NCBI RefSeq assembly: GCF_000227745.2
Contig: NC_018012.1
Location: 1,211,478-1,275,477, forward strand
Reading direction: 5' to 3'
DNA: 64,000 nucleotides
Source: Thiocystis violascens DSM 198
Lineage (GTDB): Bacteria > Pseudomonadota > Gammaproteobacteria > Chromatiales > Chromatiaceae
Part shown: positions 7,418-17,703 of the stretch, piece by piece
Position numbering within the stretch: the stretch's first letter is position 1
How the letters are laid out: each line of letters begins with the position of its first letter
Notes under the pieces: model-generated
Seen by the model: only the letters and a program-made list of their open reading frames with translations
The model's database searches: none
Told to the model about the DNA's origin: nothing
Position numbers and translations under genes: made by a program

Positions 7418-9955
7418 ATGGCCGATTTCAAACCGGGTGCCCGTGCGGCGGCACTGCTTTCGCTGATCGTCCTCTCGGCTCCCGCCCGATCCGACGGCCC
7501 GCTACCCAGCGCGCAACCGCCGGCAGCGTCCTCGACGCGCGTCGAACCATTCGTACCCTCGCCGGTCGCGACGGATCGACCTTCATTGCCCGAACTCACG
7601 CCCAGTCCGCCAAGTCCCCCGACGCCAGCCCCCGACTTGCGCCGCCACGGCCCGCTGGGCGATGTCTCCCGGCAACTGCCGCCACGCGATCCTGAAGCGC
7701 CCGAGGCCACATTGGCGCGCGATCGCGCGCAAAATCCACCCGGCGACGCGACGGATCGTGCACGCCAGGAACGACGCCTGCATGCCAATTTGACCTGGGA
7801 CTATTGCGGACCTCGGCCCGGCTCAAGCGGAATCGACAGCACAACCCCATTGGACAGCGCCAACGCCATGCCGATCGATATGACGGCGGATCGCGTCGAC
7901 GGCGACCAGCACACCACGATCATCGAACTACAGGGGAATGTCGAAATTCTCCAGAACGATCGACGTCTGGAGGCGGATCGCTCCACCTATCATCATGGCA
8001 GCGGCGAGATCAAGGCGTTCGGCGACCTTTATCTGGACTTTCCAGGGCTCCGTCTGACCGGCGACAGGGCCGAATATAACCTTGAGACCAAGCGGGGAAC
8101 CATCGAACAGGTCCGCTATCGTGTGACCGGAAACGCCAATCTGCGCGGCGAGGCAGACCGCGCCTGGATGCTCTCGGAACAACTGAGCCGCTACCAGGAC
8201 ATCATCTACACAACCTGCCCGCCCGGCCATTCGGACTGGTCCATCAAGGCCAGCGAACTCGAACTCGACCAGGCGAGCGGCATGGGCACCGCCCGTCATG
8301 CGCGCATCCGCATCGCGGACATCCCGGTGCTCTACAGCCCCTATCTGCATTTCCCCATCGATGGCCGGCGCCGCAGCGGCCTGCTGATCCCGACCTTCGG
8401 ATCGTCGGACGAGACCGGCACGGACATCACCCTGCCCTATTACTGGAACATCGCCCCCAATCTGGACGCGACCATCATCCCCCGGTACATGAGCACGCGG
8501 GGACTGATGCTCGGCGCCCAGTTGCGCCATCTCGCCAGTTTTCAGGAACTGGAAGTCAACGCCGAGGTTCTGCCAAGCGACCGCAAGGCGCCCGATCAGG
8601 GCGCGAGGGGTGCGCTGCGAGTCGAGCAGCAGGGTTATTTCGGCACGCGCTGGTTCTCCGCCGTGGACTACGCTTCCGTCTCCGACGACCAGTATCTCCA
8701 GGATTTCGGCAATCGGCTGGATGTCACCAGCCTCCGCAATCTGAGCCGTCGCGGCGACCTCGCCTACGCCGGAGACGGCTGGCGCCTGCTCGGACGCATC
8801 CAGGAATTTCAGACCGTCGATACCAGTGTCGCGCCCGCGGACCGACCTTACGGCCAGTTACCGCACATCGAGCTGAACCTGGACCCGAAACACTGGAAAC
8901 GGCTCATCGAATACAGCTTCGAGGGTCAATACGACTACTTCGATCATCGCTCGGCGGTGCATGGCAGCCGGCTGGTGGCCATCCCCTCCGTGCGCATTCC
9001 GTTGCGACGCAGCTTCGGGCATGTCATCCCGCGCGCGCGTCTGTTCTATACCGACTATGACCTCATCGGCCAGGACGAGGGATTCGCGGACCGACCGTCG
9101 CATCTGATCCCGAGTCTCGACCTCGACGGCAAGCTCATTTTCGAGCGCGAGACAAACTGGCTCGGTACCCAGGCGCTACAGACCCTGGAGCCGCGTCTTT
9201 ATTATGTCATGACGCCTTTCGAGGACCAGTCGGACACGCCTCGCTTCGACACCACCGCGCTCAATTTCAGCTTCGCGAGTCTCTTCCGACCGAACCGCTT
9301 CACCGGCTATGACCGCATTGGAGACGAAAACCGCCTTACCCTTGGTCTGACCTCGCGTACCATCGCCAACCGCACCGGCGACGAATTATTTCGCGCGAGC
9401 GTCGGTCAGGTGTATTACTTCGACAACCGTCGGGTGCAACTGACCGGAGACAGCGTCGAAACCGACCTCAGTTCCTCGGTCGCCGGCGAACTCGCGGCGC
9501 GCCTGCATCCGGACTGGTCCGCCCTCGCCAGCGTCCAATGGAATCCGAATCGAACCGAACAAGCCTGGGAGAAACAAATTCTGCAGCTTCGCTATGTCCC
9601 CGATGAAAATCGCCTGCTCAATCTGGCCTATCGGTACAATCTTGGCACGCAGGCCGCCGAACAATACGAAGACACCGACCTCTCTTTTCAGGTGCCGATC
9701 GGTTCGCGGGTTAAACTCGTCGGACGCTGGCTGTATTCGATACTCAACCACGAAACCGTCGAGGCCTTCGCCGGCCTCGAATTTGGCCGCTGCTGCTGGC
9801 GTCTGCGCGTGCTGGGACAGCACTTGAAACGGAGTTCCGACAATACGGGCAGTACCAGCGTCATGCTACAACTTGAGTTGGCCGGTCTCGGTTCATTCGG
9901 CAACCGGATCGACAAACTCCTGGAACGAGGAATCTATGGTTATCAAACGGACTAG
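7418..9955 (+). CDS. lptD: LPS-assembly outer-membrane protein LptD
   Basis: 845 residues. Outer-membrane beta-barrel that, with LptE, inserts lipopolysaccharide into the outer leaflet. After a signal peptide ending near SAPARSDG come about 100 proline-rich residues, then the periplasmic OstA/LptA-like domain (from about residue 150) and the long C-terminal barrel. The cysteines needed for the LptD disulfide rearrangement are present: C130, C267 and the adjacent pair C792-C793. The TTG at 7409 is in frame, but ATG 7418 is the likelier start. surA begins inside its last 20 bp, and pdxA follows, a standard gammaproteobacterial arrangement. The proline-rich linker is longer than usual. Confidence 0.95.
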   Translation: MADFKPGARAAALLSLIVLSAPARSDGPLPSAQPPAASSTRVEPFVPSPVATDRPSLPELTPSPPSPPTPAPDLRRHGPLGDVSRQLPPRDPEAPEATLARDRAQNPPGDATDRARQERRLHANLTWDYCGPRPGSSGIDSTTPLDSANAMPIDMTADRVDGDQHTTIIELQGNVEILQNDRRLEADRSTYHHGSGEIKAFGDLYLDFPGLRLTGDRAEYNLETKRGTIEQVRYRVTGNANLRGEADRAWMLSEQLSRYQDIIYTTCPPGHSDWSIKASELELDQASGMGTARHARIRIADIPVLYSPYLHFPIDGRRRSGLLIPTFGSSDETGTDITLPYYWNIAPNLDATIIPRYMSTRGLMLGAQLRHLASFQELEVNAEVLPSDRKAPDQGARGALRVEQQGYFGTRWFSAVDYASVSDDQYLQDFGNRLDVTSLRNLSRRGDLAYAGDGWRLLGRIQEFQTVDTSVAPADRPYGQLPHIELNLDPKHWKRLIEYSFEGQYDYFDHRSAVHGSRLVAIPSVRIPLRRSFGHVIPRARLFYTDYDLIGQDEGFADRPSHLIPSLDLDGKLIFERETNWLGTQALQTLEPRLYYVMTPFEDQSDTPRFDTTALNFSFASLFRPNRFTGYDRIGDENRLTLGLTSRTIANRTGDELFRASVGQVYYFDNRRVQLTGDSVETDLSSSVAGELAARLHPDWSALASVQWNPNRTEQAWEKQILQLRYVPDENRLLNLAYRYNLGTQAAEQYEDTDLSFQVPIGSRVKLVGRWLYSILNHETVEAFAGLEFGRCCWRLRVLGQHLKRSSDNTGSTSVMLQLELAGLGSFGNRIDKLLERGIYGYQTD

Positions 9956-11267
9956 CCGCCGAGCGCCGCGGCCTGCAACTCCTGGCCGCCTGGGGGCCAT
10001 CCTGATCCTGTCGATGAGCGCCGCCCTCGCCCAGCCGGGCACCGAGGAGTTGGACGCCATTGTCGCGGTCGTCAACGACGATGTGGTCGTGCGCAGCGAA
10101 CTCAGCCGGGAGGTCAGTCTGGTTCTCCCGCAGTTGCGGCAACAGGGCACCGCCGAGCCCCCGCGCGATCAGTTGGAAAAACAGGTGCTCGACCGGCTGA
10201 TCCTGAAGCGCCTGCAGCGGCAACGGGCCAAGGATCTCGGAATCGAAGTGGATGAAGCCACCCTCAACGAGGCGCTGACCAATATTGCCGGCCGCAACAA
10301 TTTGTCGCTGGAGGAATTGCAGACCACCCTGGAGGCTGGCGGTATCCGCTTCGCGGATTTCCGCGAGGATACCCGTACCCAGATCCTCACCAGCCGCCTG
10401 CAGAGTCAGGAGGTCGTCAACAAGATCAGCATCACCGATCAGGAGATCGACCGCTTTCTGGCGAAGGAATCCAGCCGGCTGATCGAGCGCGAACAGGTCC
10501 GCTTGCAGCACATCCTGATCGCGCTGCCGGACGATCCCACGCCCGAACAGGTCAAGTCCGCCGAAGCCAAGGCCAACCGGCTGGTCGCCCAGTTGCGCCA
10601 GGGCGCCGACTTCGGCGAGATGGCGGTGCGCGAATCGGATGGCCGCAACGCGCTCGAAGGCGGCGATCTCGGCTGGTTCGAGATGGGCGCGGTGCCGGTC
10701 CTGGTCGCCGATCTGGCCTTCTCCATGGCCGAGGGCGAAATCAGCAACCCGCTCAGTAACTCCAGCGGTTTCCACATCATCAAAATGCGTGAAATCAAGG
10801 GTGCCGCCGCGCAAAACGTCACCCAGACCAAGGCGCGTCACATCCTGATCCGCACCAATGAAATTGTCTCCGACGACGATGCCAAACGGCGTCTCGCGCA
10901 ATTGCGCGAGCGCATTCTGGGCGGCGAGGATTTCGCCACCCTGGCGCGCGCGCATTCCGACGATACCGGATCGGCGCTCAAGGGCGGCGATCTTGGCTGG
11001 GTCAACCCCGGAGACACGGTCCCCGAATTCGAGGAGACGATGACGGCGCTCGCGATCGGCACCACGAGCGAGCCCTTCAAGAGCTCGTTCGGCTGGCATA
11101 TCGTGCAGGTTCAGGAACGACGCAGCCAGGATGCCAGCGGCGACATCCTGCGGGTCAAGGCGCGCGAGGCTCTGCAGCGGCGCAAGGCGGAAGAGGCCAC
11201 GGAAGAATGGCTGCGCCGACTGCGCGACGAGGCCTATGTCGAGATCCGGCTCGATCAGGCGTCATGA
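9936..11267 (+). CDS. surA: Periplasmic chaperone / peptidyl-prolyl isomerase SurA
   Basis: 443 residues. SurA escorts unfolded outer-membrane proteins, including LptD, through the periplasm. A signal peptide ([15 protein letters not shown]) is followed by the SurA N-terminal domain with [16 protein letters not shown], then two parvulin-type isomerase domains, each with the RHILI-type strand ([16 protein letters not shown] and [12 protein letters not shown]) and the segments [14 protein letters not shown] and [19 protein letters not shown] 9936 was chosen because GAACGAGGA precedes it and it yields a proper signal peptide; it overlaps lptD by 20 bp. pdxA overlaps its stop. Confidence 0.96.
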   Translation: MVIKRTSRRAPRPATPGRLGAILILSMSAALAQPGTEELDAIVAVVNDDVVVRSELSREVSLVLPQLRQQGTAEPPRDQLEKQVLDRLILKRLQRQRAKDLGIEVDEATLNEALTNIAGRNNLSLEELQTTLEAGGIRFADFREDTRTQILTSRLQSQEVVNKISITDQEIDRFLAKESSRLIEREQVRLQHILIALPDDPTPEQVKSAEAKANRLVAQLRQGADFGEMAVRESDGRNALEGGDLGWFEMGAVPVLVADLAFSMAEGEISNPLSNSSGFHIIKMREIKGAAAQNVTQTKARHILIRTNEIVSDDDAKRRLAQLRERILGGEDFATLARAHSDDTGSALKGGDLGWVNPGDTVPEFEETMTALAIGTTSEPFKSSFGWHIVQVQERRSQDASGDILRVKAREALQRRKAEEATEEWLRRLRDEAYVEIRLDQAS

Positions 11268-12268
11268 TCCGGCGTCTTGCCATCACGCCGGGCGAGCCGG
11301 CGGGAATCGGTCCCGATCTGGTCGCGCGACTCGCGCAACGCTCGCAAGCGGCCCAACTCGTTGCCGTGGCGGACCCGGATCTGCTGGCGGCGCGTGCCCG
11401 CAACCTTGGCATCGCCCTCCGGCTCCAGACCTTCGATCCGCACACCACGCCCGTCGCCTCGCCGCCCGGTCATTTGACCGTTCTGCCGGTGACGCTGCGC
11501 CAGCCGGCCGTCGCTGGCAAGCTCGACACCGCCAACGCGGCCTATGTGCTGGAGACGCTGGCGAACGCCTGCGATGGCTGTCTTGAAGGCACCTTCGACG
11601 GACTGGTCACGGGGCCGGTCCACAAGGGCGCGATCAACGACGCGGGGCTGCCCTTCACCGGACACACCGAGTTTCTGGCCGAGCGCTGCTGCGCGGTTCC
11701 GGTGATGCTGCTTGCCACACCCGGCCTGCGCGTCGCGCTGGTCACCACCCACCTGCCGCTGTCGCGGGTCAGCGGCGCCATCACGCGCGAACGTCTGACG
11801 GAGGTCATCGGCATCCTGCATCGGGATCTGTCGCGACGTTTTGGCATCGACCAGCCACACATCCTGGTCTGCGGCCTCAACCCGCATGCCGGCGAGGGCG
11901 GACATCTGGGGCGCGAGGAAATCGAGGTCATCTCCCCGGTTCTGGACGAAATGAGAAGGCAGGGAATGCGGCTGACCGGCCCCCTGCCAGCCGACACCGC
12001 CTTCGTTCCGGACCGCCTCGCAGACGCTGATGCCGTGCTCGCCATGTATCACGATCAGGGGCTGCCGGTCCTCAAGCACCTGGGGTTTGGACGCGCCGTC
12101 AACGTCACGCTCGGCCTGCCGATCATTCGCACGTCGGTCGACCATGGCACGGCACTGGATCTGGCGGGAACTGATCGGGCCGATCCCGGAAGCCTGCTTG
12201 CGGCGGTCGACATGGCCATCGCGATGATCCGAAACGCACGGAAGGCACGTTCGCCATCATCCCATTGA
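11264..12268 (+). CDS. pdxA: 4-hydroxythreonine-4-phosphate dehydrogenase
   Basis: 334 residues. Oxidises 4-phosphohydroxy-L-threonine in the deoxyxylulose-5-phosphate-dependent route to pyridoxal phosphate. The N-terminus [17 protein letters not shown] is the family signature. Metal-binding histidines are visible in [36 protein letters not shown] and [16 protein letters not shown]. The start ATG overlaps the surA stop (ATGA), so the two are translationally coupled. In E. coli and relatives surA-pdxA are followed by rsmA (ksgA) and apaG; here the run ends and the convergent pssA follows, so those genes are elsewhere. Confidence 0.96.
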   Translation: MIRRLAITPGEPAGIGPDLVARLAQRSQAAQLVAVADPDLLAARARNLGIALRLQTFDPHTTPVASPPGHLTVLPVTLRQPAVAGKLDTANAAYVLETLANACDGCLEGTFDGLVTGPVHKGAINDAGLPFTGHTEFLAERCCAVPVMLLATPGLRVALVTTHLPLSRVSGAITRERLTEVIGILHRDLSRRFGIDQPHILVCGLNPHAGEGGHLGREEIEVISPVLDEMRRQGMRLTGPLPADTAFVPDRLADADAVLAMYHDQGLPVLKHLGFGRAVNVTLGLPIIRTSVDHGTALDLAGTDRADPGSLLAAVDMAIAMIRNARKARSPSSH

Positions 12269-12353
12269 AACGCCTTGCCATGGGGGACCGGCATCCCGCC
12301 CGCCAATCGGGCAGAGGCCCGCCCCCAGTGTTTCAGTTGTCGCCAAACCGTTC

Positions 12354-13106
12354 CTAAGGCGCTTCGCGCCGCCGTCTGGCCCGGCTCTGCCGGAGCCGCA
12401 GCAGAGTCCAGACCGGCCCGGAAGCGGCATAGGTCAGCGCAAGAAAAAACAGCACCAGCGGCGGATAAATAAAGACCACGGCGAATCCCAGCATGACGCC
12501 GACCGCCAGCAGAAAGGGCACCCGCCCCTGCGGATTCATCTGCTTGAAACTCAGATACCGGAAATTGCTCACCATTAGCAGACCCGCGCCAGCGGTCAGA
12601 AAGGCCGCAAGCCAGGAGACATCGGACCCATCGATACCCAGATCGCTGGCGGTCCAGATGCCGCTGGCGATGACCGCCGCCGCAGAGGGGCTGGCGAGAC
12701 CCTGGAAATAGCGTTTGTCGGCAATCCCGATCTGCGTATTGAAGCGGGCCAGCCGCAGCGCGGCGGCGGCAGTGAAAACAAAGGCCGCGAGCCAGCCAAC
12801 CTTGCCGAGTTCGCCCAACGTCCAATGGTAGGCCACCAGCGCCGGTGCCACGCCGAAGGCGACCATGTCGGAGAGACTGTCGTACTCGGCACCGAAATCG
12901 CTCTGGGTGTGCGTCATGCGGGCAATCCGCCCGTCGAAACCGTCCAGGACCATGGCCGCGAAGATCGCCAGGGAAGCGGCCTCGAAACGATCCTGGGTGG
13001 CTGCAAGCACGGCATAAAAACCTGCGAACAGTGCCGCGGTCGTGAAAAGATTTGGCAGCAGATAAATGCCGCGCGGGCGTTTACGGGGGGGTTGTGTTTC
13101 GTCCAT
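12354..13106 (-). CDS. pssA: CDP-diacylglycerol--serine O-phosphatidyltransferase
   Basis: 250 residues. Makes phosphatidylserine, precursor of phosphatidylethanolamine, in the inner membrane. It carries the complete CDP-alcohol phosphotransferase motif DG-x2-AR-x8-G-x3-D-x3-D, seen as DGRIARMTHTQSDFG followed by AEYDSLSD, and six or so hydrophobic segments. Although the frame is open far upstream, the ATG at 13106 (MDETQPPRKRPRG, preceded by GGAAAG) is the natural start and matches the family. It is divergent from the hox operon and convergent with pdxA. Confidence 0.93.
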   Translation of the reverse strand: MDETQPPRKRPRGIYLLPNLFTTAALFAGFYAVLAATQDRFEAASLAIFAAMVLDGFDGRIARMTHTQSDFGAEYDSLSDMVAFGVAPALVAYHWTLGELGKVGWLAAFVFTAAAALRLARFNTQIGIADKRYFQGLASPSAAAVIASGIWTASDLGIDGSDVSWLAAFLTAGAGLLMVSNFRYLSFKQMNPQGRVPFLLAVGVMLGFAVVFIYPPLVLFFLALTYAASGPVWTLLRLRQSRARRRREAP

Positions 13107-13376
13107 AGTCTTTCCAAACAATGATGGTGGCCGGCGGCAGTCATGAGTATATCGCCGGGACGCTACCAGCGGCGAAAGAACGCTGGGGGCCAGCAATTTC
13201 AGAAAGGCCTCAAGCGGACATCCCGCCGCCATGAATCTGTTATACACTCGGGTCAAAGTATCCGCTGTCCGAATTGACCCATTCGCCAAACAAGCTGCCA
13301 GCCGCCAGCGACCAGCCATCAGCCTGGTTGCTCGCGGATGTTTCGTGCCTAAAGACCGTCCGCCAAAGGAGGTGAC

Positions 13377-13871
13377 ATGACCCAGCAGCAAGCCAAGCCG
13401 CCGTTGCCGAGCGATGACAAACGCTGGAAGCTCGTCAACGCCACCATGCGCCGCAACGGGTACGCGGACCACGCACTCATCGAGACCCTGCACAGCGTGC
13501 AGGACGCCTTCGGGTTTCTTGACGAAACCTCGTTGCGCTTCGTCGCCGCCTCGCTCGATCTGCCCTTGAGTAAGGTCTTTGGCGTCGCGACCTTCTACCA
13601 TATCTTCATGCTCAAGCCGAAGGGCCGGCATGCCTGCGTGGTCTGCACCGGCACCGCCTGCTACATCAAGGGGGCTGGAGCACTTCTGGAAGGTATCCAG
13701 GAACGCCATGGGATCAATCCCGGCGACACCACCGAGGACGATCGTTTGTCCGTGCTCACCGCGCGCTGTGTCGGCGCCTGCGGTCTTGCGCCGGCGGTGG
13801 TCCTGGATGGCAATGTATTGGGCAAACTGGCCCCCGATACCCTGATCGCCAAATTGGAGGCGCTGGACTGA
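13377..13871 (+). CDS. hoxE: NAD-reducing bidirectional hydrogenase, HoxE subunit
   Basis: 164 residues, homologous to the 24-kDa (NuoE) subunit of complex I. Binds one [2Fe-2S] cluster through four cysteines, seen in [12 protein letters not shown] and [13 protein letters not shown], and passes electrons within the diaphorase part of the bidirectional [NiFe]-hydrogenase. It opens the hox operon with a near-perfect Shine-Dalgarno (AAAGGAGGTGAC immediately before ATG). hoxF starts 1 bp after its stop. The 270 bp upstream, shared with divergent pssA, must hold the operon promoter, but I saw no convincing -35/-10 pair or NikR-type site there. Confidence 0.95.
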   Translation: MTQQQAKPPLPSDDKRWKLVNATMRRNGYADHALIETLHSVQDAFGFLDETSLRFVAASLDLPLSKVFGVATFYHIFMLKPKGRHACVVCTGTACYIKGAGALLEGIQERHGINPGDTTEDDRLSVLTARCVGACGLAPAVVLDGNVLGKLAPDTLIAKLEALD

Positions 13872-13872
13872 C

Positions 13873-15483
13873 ATGCACCTGGAAGATCTTGCCGAGAAGG
13901 CTGCGGAATACCGCGCCGAAGAGGCCGCCGTCAAGCGTGAGGTTCGCGTCTGCGTAGCGGCCAGTTGCCAGTCCTCCGGCTCCCTGCCCGTTCTGGAGGC
14001 GCTCACCCAGGCGTGCGGGGACGGCGGCGGTGCCTGTCGGGTCAAGGGGGTCGGCTGCATGGGGCTCTGCTCCGCCGGTCCACTAGTCGCGGTGGCGGAC
14101 AAGGACTGCGGTCTGGCCGATTCCGTCCTCTATCGCGACGTGACTCCCGACGACGCCTCCGACATCATGGGGAGCCTGTGCGGCGCACCTGTGGAACGTC
14201 TGCGCTGCCCGACCGACCAGCCCTTTTTCGCCCGTCAGCAGAAGGTCGTGCTGGAAAACTCCGGGGTCATCGACCCGGACAGCTTCAAGGGCTATGTCGC
14301 CGTGGGCGGCTACGCGGCCCTAGTCCAGGCGCTGAGCGAGATGACGCCCGCCGACGTGCTGCGCGAGGTGACCGCCAGCGGTCTGCGCGGACGCGGCGGC
14401 GGCGGTTATCCGACCGGACTCAAATGGTCGACCGTGGCCAAGATGCCGGCCGGTCAGAAATATGTCATCTGCAACGCCGACGAGGGCGATCCGGGCGCCT
14501 TCATGGATCGCGCGGTGCTGGAGTCCGACCCGCATCGGGTGCTCGAAGGCATGGCGATCGCCGCCTATGCCATCGGCGCCAACAAGGCGTATGTCTATGT
14601 CCGCGCCGAATATCCGCTGGCCGTCGAACGGTTGCAGACCGCCATCCGCAAGGCCAAACGCGCGGGTTTCCTGGGCAGCAAGGTCGCGGATACGCAATTC
14701 AGCTTCGAGGTCGAGATTCGCCTGGGCGCCGGTGCCTTCGTCTGCGGTGAGGAAACCGCGCTCATGGCCTCCATCGAGGGTCTGCGCGGCCAGCCGCGTC
14801 CGCGTCCGCCCTACCCCGCCGAATCCGGTCTCTGGGGCTGTCCGACCCTGATCAACAATGTCGAGAGCTTCGCCAATATCGCCCCCATCATCCGCAACGG
14901 GGGCGACTGGTTCGCTGGCATCGGCACCGAGAAGTCCAAGGGAACCAAGGTGTTCGCGCTGGCGGGCAAGATCCAGAACACCGGTTTGATCGAAGTCCCC
15001 ATGGGCACCAGCCTGCGCGACATCATCGAGGTCATCGGCGGCGGCATTCCCGATGGCAAGGCGTTCAAGGCGGTCCAGACCGGCGGCCCGTCCGGCGGCT
15101 GCATCCCGGAACAACATCTGGATATTGCAGTCGATTACGACAGTCTCAAAACGTTGGGCACCATGATGGGCTCAGGCGGCATGATCGTCATGGACGAAAC
15201 CTCCTGCATGGTCGATGTCGCGCGCTATTTCATGGAATTCTGCATGACCGAGTCGTGCGGCAAGTGCATTCCCTGCCGCGCCGGAACGCAGCAGATGCAT
15301 GGTCTGCTGGACAAGATCGCCAAGGGACAGGGCGCCCACGCGGATCTCGCCCTGTTGGAAGAACTCTGCGAGGTGGTCCAGGCGACCAGTCTCTGCGGGC
15401 TGGGGCAGACTGCGCCCAATCCGGTGCTGAGTACGTTGCGGTATTTTCGCGATGAGTATGAGGAGAAACTGGCGGGCGGTTGA
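13873..15483 (+). CDS. hoxF: NAD-reducing bidirectional hydrogenase, diaphorase subunit HoxF
   Basis: 536 residues, NuoF-like with an N-terminal [2Fe-2S]-like domain (cysteines in [11 protein letters not shown] and [12 protein letters not shown]). The FMN/NADH domain shows the glycine-rich NADH site [15 protein letters not shown] at about 170-185, the FMN segment [14 protein letters not shown] and [20 protein letters not shown] [4Fe-4S] site [12 protein letters not shown] lies at about 458-470 with the last cysteine in CGLGQ. This is where NAD(H) exchanges electrons with the hydrogenase module HoxYH. A DUF29 gene, not hoxU, comes next. Confidence 0.96.
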   Translation: MHLEDLAEKAAEYRAEEAAVKREVRVCVAASCQSSGSLPVLEALTQACGDGGGACRVKGVGCMGLCSAGPLVAVADKDCGLADSVLYRDVTPDDASDIMGSLCGAPVERLRCPTDQPFFARQQKVVLENSGVIDPDSFKGYVAVGGYAALVQALSEMTPADVLREVTASGLRGRGGGGYPTGLKWSTVAKMPAGQKYVICNADEGDPGAFMDRAVLESDPHRVLEGMAIAAYAIGANKAYVYVRAEYPLAVERLQTAIRKAKRAGFLGSKVADTQFSFEVEIRLGAGAFVCGEETALMASIEGLRGQPRPRPPYPAESGLWGCPTLINNVESFANIAPIIRNGGDWFAGIGTEKSKGTKVFALAGKIQNTGLIEVPMGTSLRDIIEVIGGGIPDGKAFKAVQTGGPSGGCIPEQHLDIAVDYDSLKTLGTMMGSGGMIVMDETSCMVDVARYFMEFCMTESCGKCIPCRAGTQQMHGLLDKIAKGQGAHADLALLEELCEVVQATSLCGLGQTAPNPVLSTLRYFRDEYEEKLAGG

Positions 15484-15505
15484 GCGCGCCCCAGAGAAAC
15501 CGACG

Positions 15506-15952
15506 ATGGCGACTCAAACCAGCATTCCAGCGAGCCACGACCGGGACTTCTACGCTTGGGCGCTGGAGAGCGCCAACCGATTGCGCGCGGGAAATCTGGC
15601 GGGCCTGGATCTGCAACGCATTGCCGAGGAAATCGAAGGCATGGGTCGCGCCGAAAAACATGCGCTTGCCAGCCATCTCAAGATCCTGATCCTGCACTTG
15701 CTGAAATGGCGCTATCAACCGACCTTGCGAAGCCTGAGTTGGCAACTTTCGATCGCTAACGCCCGCGACGAGATCGCGGAATTGCTGGAGGACAGTCCTA
15801 GCTTGACAGGGAAACTGCCCGAGATTCTGGCGCGACGCTATCCGGCCGCGCGACAAGGCGCCATCCTCGAAACCGGATTGCCCGCGGCGACCTTCCCAAC
15901 CGGATGCCCGTTGACCGTCGAGCAACTGCTCGATCCTGAATACTGGACCTGA
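15506..15952 (+). CDS. DUF29 family protein inserted in the hox operon
   Basis: 148 residues from ATG 15506. The segment DFYAWALESANRLRAGNLAGL, followed by a conserved EEIEGMGRAEKHAL stretch and LKILILHLLKWRYQP, matches the DUF29 family as I know it, which is abundant in cyanobacteria and purple sulfur bacteria and has no settled function. It is predicted all-helical and soluble, with no catalytic motif. It is co-directional and closely spaced between hoxF and hoxU, so it is probably co-transcribed. It may be only a passenger. Cyanobacterial hox clusters also carry an extra gene at this position. Confidence 0.85.
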   Translation: MATQTSIPASHDRDFYAWALESANRLRAGNLAGLDLQRIAEEIEGMGRAEKHALASHLKILILHLLKWRYQPTLRSLSWQLSIANARDEIAELLEDSPSLTGKLPEILARRYPAARQGAILETGLPAATFPTGCPLTVEQLLDPEYWT

Positions 15953-15999
15953 CGACAGAGGCCGTCTAACGGTATCCCGACGACCACCCTGGAGGCACA

Positions 16000-16731
16000 A
16001 TGGCTCAACCCGCCACCATACCCAACGTCCGTGTCGTCACGCTCCGGATCGACGACCGGGATCTGTCCGCCCGCGAGGACGAGACCATCATCGAGGTCTG
16101 TCGCGAAAACCGCATCCCGATCCCCAGTCTCTGTCACCTCGACGGGCTCTCGGTGTGGGGCGGCTGCCGTCTCTGCATGGTCGAGCTGGAGGGACAGAGC
16201 CGACTCTACGCGGCCTGCTCGACCCGCGTCGCCGAGGGCATGCGGATCCAAACCAACACCGAACGGCTCCAACGCTATCGGCGCACCATCATCGAACTGC
16301 TGTTTGCCGAACGCAATCATGTCTGCTCAGTGTGCGTGTCCAACGGTCACTGCGAACTGCAATGGCTCGCCCAGAAATGCGGCGTCGACCATGTGCGCAT
16401 CCCCTACCGGCAGGCCACCTATCCGGTCGACAGCTCGCACGAAATGTTCCGGCTCGATCATAACCGCTGCATCCTCTGTACCCGCTGCGTGCGGGTCTGC
16501 GACGAGATCGAGGGCGCCCACACCTGGGATGTCATGAGCCGCGGCAGCGACTGCCGGATCATCAGCGACCTGGCGCGACCCTGGGGCGACAGCGACACCT
16601 GCACGAGCTGCGGTAAATGCGTGCAGGTCTGTCCGACCGGCGCCCTGGTCAAACAAGGCACCTCGGTGGGCGAAATGGTCAAGGATCAGCATTTTCTACC
16701 GATTCTCGCGCGCCGGAGACACCTCCCATGA
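16000..16731 (+). CDS. hoxU: NAD-reducing bidirectional hydrogenase, HoxU subunit
   Basis: 243 residues, homologous to the N-terminal part of NuoG. An N-terminal ferredoxin-like [2Fe-2S] domain has cysteines in [19 protein letters not shown] and AACSTR. A His/Cys-rich [4Fe-4S] region ([15 protein letters not shown]) follows, and then two [4Fe-4S] ferredoxin motifs, [13 protein letters not shown] and [15 protein letters not shown]. The protein wires HoxF to HoxY. GGAGG lies just before the start. The stop overlaps the hoxY ATG (ATGA). Confidence 0.96.
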   Translation: MAQPATIPNVRVVTLRIDDRDLSAREDETIIEVCRENRIPIPSLCHLDGLSVWGGCRLCMVELEGQSRLYAACSTRVAEGMRIQTNTERLQRYRRTIIELLFAERNHVCSVCVSNGHCELQWLAQKCGVDHVRIPYRQATYPVDSSHEMFRLDHNRCILCTRCVRVCDEIEGAHTWDVMSRGSDCRIISDLARPWGDSDTCTSCGKCVQVCPTGALVKQGTSVGEMVKDQHFLPILARRRHLP

Positions 16732-17270
16732 GCACACCCACCAAGATCACGGTCGCCACCGCCTGGCTGGACGGCTGCTCGGGCTGCCACATGTCCTTTC
16801 TGGATCTGGACGAGCGGCTGATCGAACTCGCCCAGAAGGTCGACATCGTCTACAGCCCGCTGGTCGACACCAAGGAACTGCCGGATCGCGTCGATGTCGG
16901 CATTCTGGAAGGCTCCATCAGCTCCGAGGACGATCTGGAAAAAGCGAGGCTGTTCCGCGCGCATTGCCATCTGCTGATCAGTCTCGGCGACTGCGCGGTC
17001 ACCGGCAACGTCCCGGCCATGCGTAATCATTTCAAACTCGCCGACGTGATGGATCGCGCCTATCGCGAAAACGTCACCCTGCAACTCCAGATCCCGACGC
17101 GTGGCGTTCCGGCCCTGCTCACGCCGGTCAAGCCGGTCCATGGCGAGGTCAAGGTCGATGTCTTCGTGCCGGGCTGTCCGCCGAGCGCGGACGCCATCTG
17201 GTATGTCCTGAACGAACTGATCGAGGGACGCACGCCGGACCCGAGTTCGGTGACGCGCTTCGGAGCCTGA
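16728..17270 (+). CDS. hoxY: [NiFe]-hydrogenase small subunit HoxY
   Basis: 180 residues. Small subunit of the cytoplasmic hydrogenase. Ligands of its proximal [4Fe-4S] cluster are visible in [24 protein letters not shown] and [12 protein letters not shown]. There is no Tat signal, as expected for a soluble cytoplasmic enzyme. Start ATG 16728 overlaps the hoxU stop. A 95-residue gene separates it from its partner hoxH. Confidence 0.95.
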   Translation: MSTPTKITVATAWLDGCSGCHMSFLDLDERLIELAQKVDIVYSPLVDTKELPDRVDVGILEGSISSEDDLEKARLFRAHCHLLISLGDCAVTGNVPAMRNHFKLADVMDRAYRENVTLQLQIPTRGVPALLTPVKPVHGEVKVDVFVPGCPPSADAIWYVLNELIEGRTPDPSSVTRFGA

Positions 17271-17307
17271 ACGGCAACTTACACATCAAGATGCAAAGGC
17301 TGATCGC

Positions 17308-17595
17308 ATGAACGACGCAAACAACGACGCTGGCATCATCGTGGCCCTGCTGGACCGGATGCGCACTCAGCGCCTGCCGCGCGCCCTGGACATCAAGTCA
17401 AAAGTCGACCGCGGCGAGCGGCTCGACAGCTTCGACATCCAGTTTCTCCAGGAAGTCTTCGAGGATTCAAAAGCCCTACAGCCCAGATGGGAGCAACACC
17501 CCGAGATGAATGCGATCATCGGCACCATCGTTCATCTCTATCACGAGATCACCTCCAAGGCGTTGGAGAACGAGGAGCGGGCCGATCCTGCGTGA
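17308..17595 (+). CDS. Small conserved-looking protein between hoxY and hoxH
   Basis: 95 residues, acidic, predicted helical, with no cysteine and no membrane segment. Recognisable runs are [18 protein letters not shown] and [17 protein letters not shown] do not recognise a named domain. It lies between the hydrogenase small and large subunit genes with the same orientation and operon-like spacing (37 and 108 bp). From general knowledge, cyanobacterial hox clusters carry a similarly small gene between hoxY and hoxH, so a role in assembly of the HoxYH pair is a reasonable but unproven guess. Confidence 0.72.
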   Translation: MNDANNDAGIIVALLDRMRTQRLPRALDIKSKVDRGERLDSFDIQFLQEVFEDSKALQPRWEQHPEMNAIIGTIVHLYHEITSKALENEERADPA

Positions 17596-17703
17596 ATTCC
17601 GCGGCGACCGTATCGGTCAAAGATTTCGTGACGGCATTGCGTACGTAACCGACGGTCGACCGGGAAACTCCGGCCCACCGCAACCCACAGGGGACTTTGA
17701 TCC

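Noticed and set aside
12297-12311. Small hairpin GCCCG-N5-CGGGC between pdxA and pssA
   Set aside because: A 5-bp stem without a T-run is expected by chance in this GC content.
13107-13376. Search for a NikR-type operator or clear promoter in front of the hox operon
   Set aside because: No GTGTTAC or GTAACAC half-site and no convincing -35/-10 pair at a proper distance was found.
13107-14102. Upstream extension of the pssA open frame across hoxE and hoxF
   Set aside because: The extension is antisense to hoxE/hoxF; pssA has a good start with a ribosome binding site at 13106.
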